Positions 33,169 through 46,900 are shown, numbered from the stretch's first letter. The stretch: DNA of 64,000 bases from Leptodontidium sp. MPI-SDFR-AT-0119 (GCA_020726505.1 JAHLEZ010000022.1:372001-436000); one strand, 5' to 3'. Notes: generated from the sequence alone by a model not told the origin. Numbers and translations are program-made.

Positions 33169-33699
33169 TAAAAAAAGACTTATACCCCTTCGTTATAAAG
33201 TGTTATATCTTACCCGGTCTTACGCTTTATTAACCTACTCTTATAGTAAGTTAATAACAAGCCTTAACACCTTAGCTTATTTAATAAATAAGTACTTCTC
33301 TGCCTTTGTAGTAAACTGTCTTAAAGAAAGCTAGATATTCTCTCGCGATTAACTTGCCTTGCCGTAACTTGACACGCGCCGCTGTTTCGAACGTATATTT
33401 AATTAATAAATTAATTAATAACCTTAAATACCCCTTAATTTTACTTTATTACTTTTATTAATCTCTCCTCCTCGTCGGCGAAGCTCTAGAGAAAGGAGCG
33501 CCCCTGTACGGCTAGGCTTTACTGACACTACCCTTATCCCTTTAGTCAAGACTCTTTCGAAAGAGCCGGAGAGCTTTAACAGATTCGACTTAGACTCAGA
33601 GAACAAACCCTAGAGCTTCTTTAACGCATCGCCGGAGCCTACCGACATAGAGGGCCTTACCCCCGCTTAGTAAGCCAGAGTGGATCAGCTAATTAAAGA

Positions 33700-34850
33700 C
33701 TCTATAAGCTCTACTGTCGCCGCTGCCGTCACATAAGCCCTCGCCTAATATATTACCGACAACTCACGTTAAGAGACTCGCACTCCTTCGCCTCTTTACG
33801 ACTAATTAACCCGTGCTCTTACGGCGGACCTCTAGCCTACCGCCGACTATTACCTCCCTAAGCTAAACCCTACTATTTTTACTGTTAAGCCTAATAAGGT
33901 TAAGTACCCCCGTACCCCCTTTAGTGACTATAAGGGCGAAATTAAATACGACGCCTAAAAGATAAATATAAAGCTCTTTATTTAAAAGTACTTAAGTAAC
34001 TTCTTTATTAGCGAATCATAAGTTTATACCCACTTTAAATATATAAAGGGAGAGGCTAAGACTATTATCCTTTAATAAATAAACCCCGACTTCGCTAGAG
34101 ACTTTAATAGAGCCGCCGACGTCTTAAAGGCTTTAAACTAGCGTTTCTTTAACTATAATTGAGTATAAGCCGCTAAGCTTAAGTATAATTAATTATAAAT
34201 AAGTAATATAACTTATAACGAGTTTTATATAAAGTTCACGACATATACGGCTACTAGAAAAATCTCACTTAACTATTAATTCGACAACGTATACGAGAAA
34301 GTCTTAAATAAGCTTAAGTATAATATTTAAACTAAGAATTATAAATTCGTTAGAGATTATACGGCCCTTAATAAGTTCTTAATTATCTTAAATCGCGAGC
34401 TATGGAATATCGCTACTAGACAAGCTAATAGACGTGCTATTATTACTATCTGTGAAGCCCCTTGAGTCTCCTTTAATAATATTAATACTAGCGACTCGCG
34501 CGGCATTTTAAAGAAGGACAGCTGGCGTTCGACTTTACTTACTCCTACTACTTACGTATAAAGACCACCGACTCTAAGACTGTCGTTAGAAGTCCGCCAG
34601 CGTACGCCCTCTCCTTCGCCCGTCTTACGCTTACTTAAGTCTCTTATACCTCCTCTTATACTTAAGGACGTCTCTTTTAATACTTGTCTCTACTATAATA
34701 AGACTAATTATTAGGCTAGCGACTGTCTTAAGCGCTGTAAAGACTAGGCTCTTAATAAGTCGATTTCCTAGTTAGTCGTCGGCGAGGATCTAGAGACTAA
34801 CGAGCTATTAAAAAACTCTTAAGCCGTAGTAAAGACTTACACCTTAATAT
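33700..34850 (+). pseudogene. Chromovirus gag remnant
   Basis: A capsid-like frame is legible (KVKYPRTPFSDYKGEIKYDA, then AKTIIL, NPDFARDF) with many stops. Near 34683 a zinc-knuckle relic reads CLYYNKTNY, then ASDCLKRCKD, where the second Cys and the His have become Tyr, as expected from G-to-A and C-to-T changes. Confidence 0.75.
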
Positions 34851-36065
34851 AAGTTATAACTTATAAAAGGACTTAATATTTAATTTTTGTACTCTTATTA
34901 AAGGACGATAATTCTTAATTAGTATTGAACTAAAAAGGAATAGATTCTTTACTAAGATACTTATATATATTAATAATAAAGTTAATATTTTTAATATTAT
35001 TAAAACCTCTTTCGTATACTAACTCGTTAAGTAATTTAATATTTCCTTTATATCTCTCCCTTAGTTAATAGTTCTAACTAACTATAATGATAGGAAAGGC
35101 AAGCCGATTAACACGGCCGTCCTACTTACTTTAACAATCGACCGCTAGTGAATTAACTTCCCCTTTCTAATAACTGACTTAAGAAACACTAACGTCTTAA
35201 TAAGCCGGAAGTTCTTAGAATATTACGACTTAAAGTAGTTATATATAAAGAACCGTAATCGACTAGAATAGCTATTAAATATACTAGTCTAATTATACTT
35301 TAACTAGTGAGTTTTCGTTAATATTAACTGTTCTGACAAGTTAATTGTTAAGTCTTACTAGTTCGATATAAAACGAAGGGATACTCTTATAGACTTAAAT
35401 AACTACTGCTAAAGGTAAGCTAAGATTGCGGCACTTAACGATTCCCTTAAGTCAAAGGTCTTTATATGACCTACCGCCGGCGTCTCGCTAACTCGACCCT
35501 CGAGCTTTATTAGAGAGGTTAAAGAACGCCTATATATTATAAAAAATCAATTAAACCCTTTGATATCCTGTGATTTAGGATTACTACTTAAAGACGGGAG
35601 AGCCCGTGGAGTTTCTCTAGTGAATTATTAATTAAAGGCGCTTATTATAGAGATTTTCCTTATATTAGTAATAACGATATTTACGACGTGTCTTTAATTT
35701 AAGAAAACTAAGAAGAATAAAGTAGAAACCTTTGTGGCATTAATATATAAGATCGACTAAGAGCTAACTCGACGTCGATGAGAGGCCTTAGACTAATTAA
35801 GTGTCGAGCTAGTATTAATAAATAGAGACTTGACTTTAGAGGAGGCCTTAGAGGCTAAGTACACGTAAGATAATGAACTAGTAAGTAAGAAGCTCTTTAT
35901 AGAGTATTAAAAGTATGCCCCTCTCTTCTCCCGGCGAGCCTTCGACAAGCTATTAACGCATCGCTAAGGCGTAAACTACTAGATCGAGCTCACTAAGGAG
36001 AACGACTTGTTTTTTAAACCTCTCTAGCGTATAACTAAAGAACAGCTATTAGAGACTAAGTAGTA

Positions 36066-37402
36066 AGAGTTGGGGCCATTGCTCCCGGCCCCCCTTAAGC
36101 GAGGTCAGCCCCGTATCCTCAATTCTAGTACTTTCGATTCAAATATTTATATCTTCACGATTCTCTTATAAAATCTCTTTAAACTCGAAATGGAGACTTA
36201 ATTATATTTACCCTTGTGGCGAAAAACACCTTAAAGCAAATAGAGTACTTTTACACGTTCTACGGTTTAATCTTTATGGAAAGCGGGAAATTTGGCTCAC
36301 GAGATTACGCGAATAATAAGTATTTCTTGCACAATAGTTCGACGCTGGATTTATGCCGAAACCTCTTGAACTTAACAGAAGGGAAAGTTAACGAGGTAAA
36401 GATTAATCTTAAGGCGTTAGATTCGTTAAATTATTTAATATATCGCAAAGAATTAGTCTACTCGTCGGTTATTTTTTAAGCACGTGAGAGCTCACTTGAA
36501 TATCGAAGCTTCGGCACGAACTATTCGACGAGAGCTTCGCTGCGCAAGTTATTGACGATATATTACTTGCCCGAGACCTTTTATCTCTCGAAAGCAAGCA
36601 AAGAAACGCCTCGAGTTTACTTTATTGCACCGCTAGTGGGGGACATCTGATTAGGCAGCTTCTCGAGAGGGAGGGGGGGACTAGAGGAAGGTTATATAGA
36701 GCGACGAGTGTATATTTGAGCTCGGAAAGACCGGTCGAGTCTAGGTTACTCGAAGAACCGATGAGAAGCGCTGTCTCGATTATATTAAGTTAGTATATCG
36801 ATTAGGGAGAGTTTCGATAATGATTTAGGGGGCGATAGGCAGGGATTAGAAGTCTCCCCTTGTGTTTCTCGAGAAGGAGGGGGGCTCGAAAGGTATAACC
36901 TTAAAGGCTTATCTTTATTAGGTTCTCGAGAGAGTTGTTTTCCCGAAGTTTAATAAACTTAGCTCCGAGTATATCTTTATAAAGGACGGGGCAAAGGTTT
37001 ATCTAGGACATGCCTAACTACCCTAACTCGAGCACGGTATTCGAGGGTTTAATTGGCCTCTTTCTTCACCTGATTTGAACCTAATCGAGAAGGTCTAGTA
37101 GTAAATAAAAGAAGAGCTAAAGAAATTGCCTTTTATACCAATTATAATTGACAAGTTAAAGAGGGAGATTTAGAAGCTCTAGAATTAAGTTAATTCACGT
37201 GATTACCGGCGATATATTAAGAGATTAACTTATAAATTAAAAAAAGTTATTACAGTTAAAGGATTAGTAATTATTTATTAATTTATAGCTTTAATTTTAA
37301 GTTAATTCTATTAATAATTAATTGAGTTATTCTTAGTTGAATAAAGGGGGTTAAATCTGAGGGGTTCGCTTAAGGGGGGCCGGGAGCAATGGCCCCAACT
37401 CT
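36066..37402 (+). mobile_element. Tc1/mariner element 1 inside the chromovirus pol
   Basis: 1337 bp with terminal inverted repeats beginning AGAGTTGGGGCCATTGCTCC on both ends, flanked by TA on each side (36064-36065 and 37403-37404). Removing the element and one TA restores the retrotransposon frame across the site. Confidence 0.92.
36216..37240 (+). pseudogene. Tc1/mariner transposase remnant (element 1)
   Basis: Helix-turn-helix relic AGNLAHEITRIISIS near 36290, then a paired-type segment (RTIRRELRCASY, CPRPFISRKQAKKRLEF) near 36520-36600, and near 37064 the DDE-region motif SPDLNLIEKV. It has many stops and frameshifts, so it is inactive. Confidence 0.8.
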
Positions 37403-38088
37403 TATATTATCGACAACTTATATAAAGGTTTTATTAAGCCCTTTAGTATATTATATACGGCCCTTATTCTCTTCGCTAAGAAAGTCGATAGTAGTTTCCG
37501 GTTATACGTCGACTACCGGAAACTAAATGCCCTATTAAAGAAGGACCCGTACTTAATCTCTCTAATTAACGAGATAATAGTACGTATTTATAAGGCAAAG
37601 GTTTTTATAAAGCTTGATATTTAATAGGCTTTTTACTATATTCACATGTCCCCTAAGAGTGAAGACTATACGACCTTCCGCACTTAATATAATACGTATA
37701 AGTATAAAGTCCTTCCCTTTAGCCTTATAAATAATCCGGCGACTTTTTAGGGTTTTATTAATAATATCCTTATAAAGTACCTCGACGACTTCTACGCGGC
37801 TTATATAAACGATATCCTTATATATTCGTCGACTCCCGAGGAGTATAAGGTTTATATTAAGAAAGTAATAGTAATACTATAAGTACACAGACTTTAGGCC
37901 GACATTAAGAAGTCTGAGTTTAGCGTATAAAAGACAAGGTTCCTAAGATTTATTATTAGAGTCGATGGCGTAAAAGTGGACTTAGAGAAAATTAATGTAA
38001 TTAAGGACTAGCGATACGCTAATAATATACAGGGTATATAAAGTTATTTTAGCTTCTATAACTTTTACCGCCGGTTTATTAAAGACTA

Positions 38089-39661
38089 CGAAGGCGACGG
38101 GCGTTGAAATCCGTCCATTTTCACTGGTTGCGCAAGCGAAGAAACCCCACCAAAAATACCTACCCTACTATAGTAATTCACACTAAAACTAAAGTATTAA
38201 CTGTGAAATTCATTCCCCCCTTCAAACTCTATAATAAGGGTATTAATAGTAGCCTGCCGTGTAACTAAAGAACGTATTTTGTCTTGTGGAAACTTCAGCC
38301 ATTTAGCCCTCTACGCGCGATTAGTCTATTCTATTATATGAGGGTTATTCCACTCCCGAGTGATCGCAATTCTTAAAGGCATCTATACTCCTTCAATTGC
38401 GTTCATTTCTAGAGAGTTACTGATGTGCTCAAGTAATGGAATACCCTCCTTTTCTAGCCTCCTTTGTGTCCACTTGCTTGCGTGCGAAGGAGCGTTGTCT
38501 TGTTGGAAAACGTAAGGAAGGATATCGCATTCAAACTCGTCTGGTTCGTGACGTTGTACTATAAGCTCCTTCTAGAATGGAATTAATAATGGCTCGAGAA
38601 CTTCATATGTATAGCGGAGGTTATCGACTCCTCCCCGTGATGGCCCTTTCTTAAACATATTCCTCTTTTAATAAACTTCCCAAGATGTACGTCTCGTCGG
38701 CCACTTTTGGCCTTTTGTATCCCACTTTCTCTCTTTCTCTCTCTCTTGAGTATTAAACGCCGCACGGCACTTAGCCTCTATCTCTTCCTCGTTAATTCTA
38801 TTTATCTCTGCTTGATTGGCCTCCTTTTGCTCGTTTGTCTCCTTGTAGTAAATGTGGCATGGCCCTTTGCAATCGTACGTGAAGTATCCCTAAAACATTG
38901 CCTCCGTGTAGTTGTTGTGCCGTCGTTCGATGCAATCGGGGTGGTATCTCTCTTTATCTCCGATTATTCGTGAGATATTCTGTATGCCACGCGCGGCAGA
39001 GATAATAATAGACGCTTTGTCAGAGAAGATAACTTTCCGTTATTCTGTAATCCCCTAATTCTTCCGTGAGAGTGCAACCTCGTATCGTTGGCGCCTCTGG
39101 TCTTCTATAAGGCTAAGTTTCTTTGTTGACTTCCGCCGGCGAAGGCCACGGGCGCGTAGCTTCTTCTTAATTGTTCTGCGGTATACGTTAAAGAAGACCT
39201 CTTCCTTTGAGACGATATGCCAAAACTTTTTCCGCTGTGTCTTATTTAACGTACAAGCTTCCATTAACTGGATAACATCCTCATCTGTGACTTTCGGCTT
39301 TGCTCCGGAACCTTCTTTCCAATGAAGCTGATCAACTACCTCCCTAATTAAAGGCGGAGGGAGGCCTTCCGCATCGTACCTAATATAGACTTCGCCAGCT
39401 GTATTTAGTGGATTTGGTAAGCCCTGCTTTGCGTGCAGCCTCAGCTTGGTGTACGTAAAGTAAATGGGTCAAGAACACAGCTTTGTCAATATCAGTAGCG
39501 TGTTTACCCATAGTGAGAAAAGCTAGTGAGTGGAGTGTATGGAGAATAAATCACATTAATTAATATTAGTGGGGGGAGAAAGTTTTAGTGGGGTTCGCTA
39601 AGAAAAATTCTCGCTTGAGCAACAAATAAAAATGGACGGATTTCAACGCCCGTCGCCTTCG
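38089..39661 (-). mobile_element. Tc1/mariner element 2 inside the chromovirus pol
   Basis: 1573 bp with ~35-bp terminal inverted repeats starting CGAAGGCGACGGGCGTTGAA on both sides, with TA at 38087-38088 and again at 39662-39663. The gypsy frame reads FIKD before and YSRITRPLTILTRKDIPFVF after, joined exactly through the TA. It is a different family from element 1. Confidence 0.93.
38340..39330 (-). pseudogene. Tc1/mariner transposase remnant (element 2)
   Basis: Minus strand, in order: RTIKKKLRARGLRRRKS near 39150, KVIFSDKASI near 39020, FQQDNAPSHASKW near 38480, and LEMNAIEGV near 38390. These are the helix-turn-helix and DDE landmarks of a Tc1/mariner transposase. Stops (TAG for Trp/Gln) and frameshifts show it is dead, though less damaged than the surrounding retrotransposon. 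Confidence 0.82.
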
Positions 39662-39663
39662 TA

Positions 39664-42060
39664 TAGTCGTATTACACGTCCCCTTACAATACTTACTAGA
39701 AAGGATATTCCCTTCGTCTTTGATAACGCCTATAAGAACGCCTAGGAGACTCTCTAGGAAGCCCTTTAATTTACGCTAGTTCTTCGCTACTACGACTTTA
39801 TTAAGTAAACGCGGCTAGAGACTAATTCCTTAGATAGAGTTATTATTAAGGTTTTATCTTAACTTTAAGAGGACGATACTTTTTACCTTATAAGATACTT
39901 CTCTAAGAGTATAACAGACCCTAAGCTTAATTACTTAATTTATAACAAAGAAATACTAGCGATTTTCTAGTTATTTAAGTAATATCGCTTAAAGCTCTTA
40001 GGCGCCTAAAAGAATGTCCTTGTTTATATAAACTATTAAGCCCTAAAGTACTTTATAACTACTAAGGACCTTACGGCTAAGTAGGCTCGATAGGCTAAGT
40101 TCTTTGCGGATTTTTATTTTACGATTATATATTATACTAAGACGATTAATACGTTAGCTAATACCTTGTCTTAATAGGATTAAGACTTTACGGTTACAAA
40201 GGTACGTAAGCGGGCTATCCGTAGTTAATAGCTAATTCCGACCGATAAAATTGACCCGCGAGTCGCTAGCGACCTCTAGCTCTCTGCCGTCAATCCCATA
40301 AAAGCTTATATCGAAGTCGTAGAGACAATACCCTTAGCACCTATAGACGCCATAATCCTAGATCGCGATACTAAGACACGTGACGAGCTAAAGCTAAAGC
40401 TAGAGTCGAATACAGGAGTACTAATTGACTCGGAGACGCCTACTACAGAGGAGCTAAACTTTAACTCTATAGTAATATATAATATCGCGGAATATAATAT
40501 TATTAATTAAGTGCTCTTAGCTAATTAGTCGTCTCCCTCGCTAGAGCCTCTCTAATAAAAAGCTAAGGAGTAGTCGCTAGATTACGAGTTAGTAAATAAT
40601 AAGTTACTTTTCTAAGGCCGCTTAGAAGTGCCCTTAGAACCGCCGGAGCTTCGTACAATACTTATTCACTATATATATTCCTAAATTTTAGTAGTACACA
40701 CGGGGATTAGAAAGATAAAGGCGTTATTAAGTCGTAAATATTATTAGAACGGCCTTACTATAAACATAGCTCGATACGTAATAAACTATAGTTGCTCTCG
40801 TTAAAAAGCCCGTAGGGATAAGACTCCTAGCTTCTTATACCCCCTATTAATCTTTACTCGGCTATATTAATACCTCATAATAGACTTCACGAAGCTATTA
40901 CTAGATAAGTATAACTACAACTTCGCTATAGTTATCGTTAACCGCTTGTTTAAGAAACCGGTCTCGATACCTTATAACAATATAATTACGGCTAAAGGTA
41001 TAGCTATTTTCTTCCTCGTTTATTAGACTCGACACTTTAGTATACCGGACTTTATTGTCTCGGACCGTGGACCTTAGTTCGTCTCCTCCTTTTGGAAAGA
41101 GTATTGTCGCATCTTTAGAACTAAAGTAAAGCTAACGACGGCGTATAACTTAAACGTCGACGGCTAGACGAAAGTAATAAACTAATATATTAAGTAGCGG
41201 CTCCGCCCCTTTTACTACTATTACTAAGACAATTAAAACGACTTTTTATTAATTATAGATATCGCTTAACTTACGTTATTACATAAGTCCCTAGGCCGCC
41301 TGTCCCCTTTTTAATTACTTAACGGCGTTAAGCTAAGGACTTCCTAAGACTTAGTTAACTTAGAGCCTCTAGTTATAGTAATAAAGAAACTTAATCGCGA
41401 GGAGGCTCTTTAAGTAATATTACAAATAAAGGAGGTTACAAAAGTCGCACAGTCGTCTCTTAAGGATTAATAAGAAAAAATAAAACGACTAGCGAATCGT
41501 GGGCGACGCGCTGTCGACTAAGACGTTAGCGACCTAGTACTAGTCGACACTCGTAACTAGAATGTCGACTAATCCTTAAGGAAGCTCTTTAATAAGTAAT
41601 ACGGCCTGGTTAAAGTAATCGCTAAAGAAGGAGAGAGTTAAAGAGTTAAGTTATTAAAGGACTAGTTAATTCACCTTATTTTTCACTTGTACTCGCTTCG
41701 TAAGTACGTTAATAACCCCCTGCCAGGACAAGCTAGAGCTACGCCGGCACTTATCTAGTTACTTCTTAAGTAAGATAAATAGGAAATTGAGGGCATCCTT
41801 AGCTCTAAGGTCATGTGAAATAAACTATTCTACTATATTAAATAGTTAGGCGCTAATAAAGACTTAAAGTAATACCCGTACTTAAATACTATAATAACGC
41901 CGTATATAATTAAGAGGTTCTACTTAGAGTATCTAAATGCTAAAGGCCTATTAAGAGCTTTCCTAAAGTGGCTAGAGGCTTATAACGCTAGTATCGACGA
42001 CTATAACGACCTCGAGGACGATACAATTATAACTATAACTGCGCGGACGTAGTTTTTTAG
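39664..42060 (+). pseudogene. Chromovirus pol remnant: RNase H, integrase, chromodomain
   Basis: Continuation of pol: VFDNAY..(RNase H), FFADFYFTIIYY with NTLANTLS, then the integrase core with IVSDRGP near 41060. At 41783-41890 an EIEGILSSKVM, YYIK, LGANKDLK stretch matches a chromodomain, which makes this a chromovirus. Followed by a polypurine tract (AGGAGGGGGGGGTAA) right before the 3' LTR. Many stops. Confidence 0.88.
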
Positions 42061-42074
42061 GAGGGGGGGGGTAA

Positions 42075-42376
42075 TGTTACGACTTACGATACGCCTCTTA
42101 TTTTAACCGATACGGGCTCGTAACATCGCTAGCTATGCGACGGCGCTAAGCCCAATAGGGAAGACTAAGTGGCGAGCCTGCGATATATTGACGTAAAGGG
42201 CACTCGACTACGCTAGGCCTTATTAAGAGGGTCCTTTATATATATATACTCGAGCCCTCCTTTACGGAGAGCTCTCCTTTCCTCCTTGTCTTTTCTTCTC
42301 GATTCTAAGCGTAGCCTTAGGTCCAAATACAAAGCTTGAGTCTACTCGCCGTATCAACCTTTGGCCAGCCGTAACA
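42075..42376 (+). repeat. 3' LTR of the chromovirus
   Basis: 302 bp, TGTTACGAC to CCGTAACA. It retains the unmutated CGTAACA terminus that has changed to CGTAATA in the other copies. Confidence 0.92.
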
Positions 42377-43099
42377 CTTTTTAATCTTAGGCACTATAAG
42401 CTAACATTTATTTATTAAAACTAGTCGACGTAATCTTCTTCCTGACTAACTCCACTTCTTAAGTATTCTAGAGTGATATAATAGCTAAATACTTCAATAA
42501 TATATACCCCTTTATAAACAATGGCCTTTAGCCCTCTGCCTTTATATCGTGCACAGGCCACAGTAGTAAACTTTACTACTATAGCCTGTGCGATGACTAA
42601 GCGGGAACGTTTTACTTAAGACATTAATTGAATACTGATTTGTTAAGTTATTACACGTGATTAATTACTATATAATACTTAAAACCGCTTTATTATCCTT
42701 TTATTACACATCGCAGTTTTACTAGAAAATCGTATATTATCTAATAATATAAAAAGCCTCGAACTCAAGTAACTTAAAAACAAGCTCTTGTATTAAGTAA
42801 AGAGTGAGGCAATCCCGCCTCCCCGTATCTTTGTTTTAGTCTTATTAAAAGTATTATATTATAGAACTTAATATAGAGATATCTAAAGTACTTAAAGTCG
42901 CCGCATTTACTTATATTATATCTGTAATAAATTAAGTTATAATTTTAGGCTCCCGTACAAGGACTTATTCGAGCAACTTAAAGCCGGATATAGTTCTATC
43001 TTATATATCTTTATATAGTTAGGCTTAATCGTTTTATCTATTATCGGTCTTAATTACTCTTTTAATAACTCACAGAATGCCTCCCCCTTTAATTTCTTT
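42377..43099. other. AT-rich stretch with a strong hairpin
   Basis: No gene. At 42549-42592 there is a near-perfect palindrome: GTGCACAGGCCACAGTAGTA facing TACTACTATAGCCTGTGC around a very short loop (two mismatches). The rest is RIP-like AT-rich sequence. Confidence 0.6.
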
Positions 43100-43943
43100 A
43101 CTACTTAAACTCCTTTGCGACATTTTAAGAAAGCTATTTATCGAAGATAGCCGCGACTTATTATTAAGTTACCGCGAGATTCGTGATAATAGCAAGTATA
43201 CTTTTGACTAAAAGTGCTTTCGTGTTATACTACTTACTTTAGAGTACAAGAGTATATTATAAGCTGAAGACTTTATAAAAGAACAACCGTGTTGTTTTCT
43301 TAAAGAGATTATTATTTAGATAGACTAAGAATGTGACTATTATTTGGAAAAACTTTATCTTAAAAACCGCCTACTTTCCCTTTTTACTAATATACTTCAG
43401 GTTTCTACTAAATTCGACACTATCACAATTTAATATAATCTAGAAGAGTTTAATTCGCCCGTAAGACGGTATCGCGCTTATATAAAAGCTGTGGTTTAGG
43501 TAATAAAAACTTTCTTAAAAGACTATAAAAGCACCGATTTTAAAATCGATATACAAAACATCTGACTACACGATTGCGCTACTTTATTTACTCTCGGCAA
43601 AATATTTCTAAACCGAGTACATTTTATAGGGCTTAGATTCGAACCGTATAATACTATAGTACGGTCTATACAAGAGCTCCTACCTCTTACAACGAATCTC
43701 AAAGAGATTTCTTTAATAAACGACACTAGCGAGACGCTTACTTTAAACCTTATTTAGAAAGTTATAAAGGTAGTAAGTTTTAAAACATTAAAAAGTATTT
43801 CCCTCGCCGGAGTTAATATTATTAAAGACAAACTACAAGAGATTTTACATCCTTTGAAAGCTTCTCTAAAGAACATAAAACTACAATAGATGACTTTTGA
43901 ATAAAAGTCATTTGAGAGCTTTGTACGTTACATTTCCCACGAT

Positions 43944-46900
43944 CAGTGTGTCAAAAAATTATTCAAATTAATTAATTAATATTCAATTCAATTCAATTCA
44001 AATTGAATTGAATTGAATAATGATTCTTAGACTTAAATAGAATAGTAATTAAATTATTCTTGAATATTATTCAATTATTCAAGAATATGTGACTAAATTT
44101 AAACTAGAAAATTAAAATACAAATTAAACCTTTTCCTGTATATAAAAAGGATTATCTTCAAGAGTATAACTCTTAATTAACTCCTTATATTCTTTTCCAT
44201 TTTCGTCTTCAAGAACTCCCCAACTTTTTAAGTAAATTATCTTTTCAAACGTCTCTTTAGAAAGCCTATTTCTTAATTTAGAAATAATTAAAGCTCCTTA
44301 AGAGAAAAACCTTTCACTAGCGGCTGAACTAGCTGGAATTTGAAGATATTTCCTAGCTATTCGAGATAATATTTTATACTTCTCTTTATTAAGTCGCCAG
44401 TAATCTAAGGCCTTAGTCTATTATTAAGTTAGCTTCAGTTATATTAAAGATATTAATAAACTTACATGTTTAGGACTTCTTTTTTCTTCTAAATAAGTAG
44501 TTAATTCGTCGGTTTCAAATTCTTCGTCGTTTTCGGCAAATATTCCTAATTCGTCGTCGTCGTCGTCGTATATATTAAGATCTCCGTCCTCGTCAATTAT
44601 AGGATTTTCTCTCAAGTAGTCTAATTTATAACTATATAAATAATTAGTATTATTAATATTAAATTATTAAAGATAAAGCTTACCTATTAAAATCCGTCCT
44701 TAAGCGAGCTATAATATCCGATATAAATCCGGTTGAAATACCCATGGCTTTTAAGCCTTCTTCTTTAATTCTAGGATCAAAGATTATAGATAAATAAAAG
44801 TTTTTACTCTTATTATCTAAAACCCCTGTTTTCGGATAATACTTCCGAAGCTTAGCGATACCGCTATTAATAGCGTCAATAAATGCTTTATCTTAATTTT
44901 AAAGTTAATATTACTAGTATTTTAAAAATAAAAGGAATTTAAAATAATAAGTACTTACTTGATGTTGTTGCTTAAAAGCATCTAATTTATTGTATATTAT
45001 ATATACCTCAGGCATAATATAGTATATAGTCGGGTATTTCTCGGCTTGTAATTTTGTAGTTGCTTTAACGAATATAGCTAAAATAGCTAATACGTTCTCT
45101 AACCACTTGATTTCTATTTCGCCGAGTAATAGATTATTCTTATTCTTAAAAGCCTTAGAATTCGAGCTATTAATAACAGCTCTAATAGGCTCCCAAAGAT
45201 GTAAGAAATTCTTTAACATATAATACGTTGAAGACCAACGAGTTTGTTGATCTAATAATAATTAGTTAAATACTAATAATAAAAGGATATATTTATAAAT
45301 TAAAAAAACTTACCAAGCTGAGGAAATCGAGCCTTTTGTATTTCAAAAGCTTTAATTTGAGCTTCTAAAAGCCGCTTATTCTCTTGGTTATATTTGATGC
45401 CGATTATAATTTTTCGAACCTTTTTCCAAATAGAGAAATCTATATAAAATTAGTAAAATAATTTATTAAATTATTAATAAACTTACTTGTTTCTTGATTT
45501 TCTTGAATATCTTCTTCTTTTTCTTCTTCATATATATCTCTAGAATAAGAGATATTATAATCGTTCTTAATAATACCTTTTAAGATATCTTGAACAACTA
45601 AATTTAATACGTGAGCTACACAAGGTGTATCACCTTGAAATTTCATAGCTTTTTGAGCGTAATGCTTTGTAAAAGCAGTTATAAGTGTATCGTTTGAAGA
45701 AGCGTTATCTCTTGTAATACTATTATAAAGATTAGCTTTTATAATAAAAGTATTCCTTAAAATACTTACCTAATAATATTATCTTCAATATCAAAGCTTT
45801 TAAGAGCTTGTATTAATACCGAACTCATATAGACGCCTGAGTGTTTGTCGGCTAAGTCTCTCATAGCTAAAAGTCGCGAATTCATATTAAAATTCGCGTC
45901 GATCCAGTGGCTATTAAATTGGTTAGTTATTTAATAAATAAATATATTAATTAATAAAAAATAACTTACATAGTAATTCCAAGATAAGCATCTTGATTTA
46001 TAGCCGTCCAAGCATCAAGAGTTAAAGAAAACCCTCCTTGAGTCTTAATTTGCTCTAATAACAAGCCTTTTAATAAAGACTTATTATTATTAAAATATAA
46101 AGTCAACTCATCAGTTAAAACTTGAGAGTACAAAGGCGGTACCTCCCTTTAATAATAAGTTAGTTATAAATCCAAGTATTTATAAGTATTAGAGCGTACT
46201 TACTTATGAAGGTATGCCATTAATTTCCGAAAGCTAATACTTGTAACAGCTCTAAAAGAGATATTATTAGAAACAACAAAGTTTAATAATAATCTCTTAA
46301 AATGCGATATCATAAAACTAGCTTCTTTTTCTTCTTCTTCTAATTCGTCGTCTTGTTGATTATTATTATTAAAGGACTCTTTTAAGCTTAATTGACTTGT
46401 ATTTCGAGTCGAATTCGAAGTAATTGTTCCTAAAATAATATTAGTAAATATTATTAATAAAAAACTTATTAATAAATTAACTTACTTGGATCAATATTAT
46501 TTTTTATAGCCTCTATATTTATTGACTTATGAGAGGTTCGAAAGTGGGTAAAATAATTACTCGTAGTTTGATTAACTTTTTGATTAAGCCATTTTTTCCT
46601 AATTTAAGTTAGTATAACTTTTTATTAATAGATTTAAATAAACTTACTTGCAACCTCGAACTAAACATCGGACAGTAACAGTACGGTAGTCTTCAAGCTT
46701 TTCCGGATTTGGTTTAGCTTTATCGAGAGTCTTTAATAAGTATTTAAACTTAAAAAGAGGCGGTTGTAAATCAAGAGGATCTAATTCGAATTCGGCCGAG
46801 TTTTGCTTAATATTTAAAGCAATAGAAGTTAGTTGCGACATAGTAAAGTATACTAAAGATATACAAGTGTACTTTTAAAAGTATTTATAAGAGTATAAGT

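Larger units (their letters stand above)
34851..38088 (+). pseudogene. Chromovirus pol remnant: protease to reverse transcriptase
   Basis: Interrupted at 36064-37404 by a Tc1/mariner insertion (codons ETK before, then IIDNLYKGFIKPFS after). The reverse transcriptase reads LFAKKVDSSFRLYVDYRKLNALLKKD, then KLDI and YKVLPFSL. The active-site box is YINDILIYS at about 37800, where YLDD is expected, so a catalytic Asp is now Asn. Numerous in-frame stops. Continues after a second insertion at 39664. Confidence 0.88.
32867..42376 (+). mobile_element. Full-length Ty3/gypsy chromovirus, nested and RIP-degraded
   Basis: Bounded by two 302-bp LTRs (TGTTACG..CGTAAYA). Candidate 5-bp target duplications are CTATT on the left and CTTTT on the right (4 of 5 match). 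Removing the two Tc1/mariner insertions leaves about 6.6 kb, a normal length. Gag, protease, reverse transcriptase, RNase H, integrase and a C-terminal chromodomain can be followed on the plus strand with many stops, mostly TAA/TAG of the RIP type. It cannot move on its own. Confidence 0.93.

Noticed and set aside
36216..36479. 87-codon open frame in Tc1/mariner element 1
   Set aside because: The true transposase helix-turn-helix is legible in another frame of the same stretch, so the open frame is accidental.
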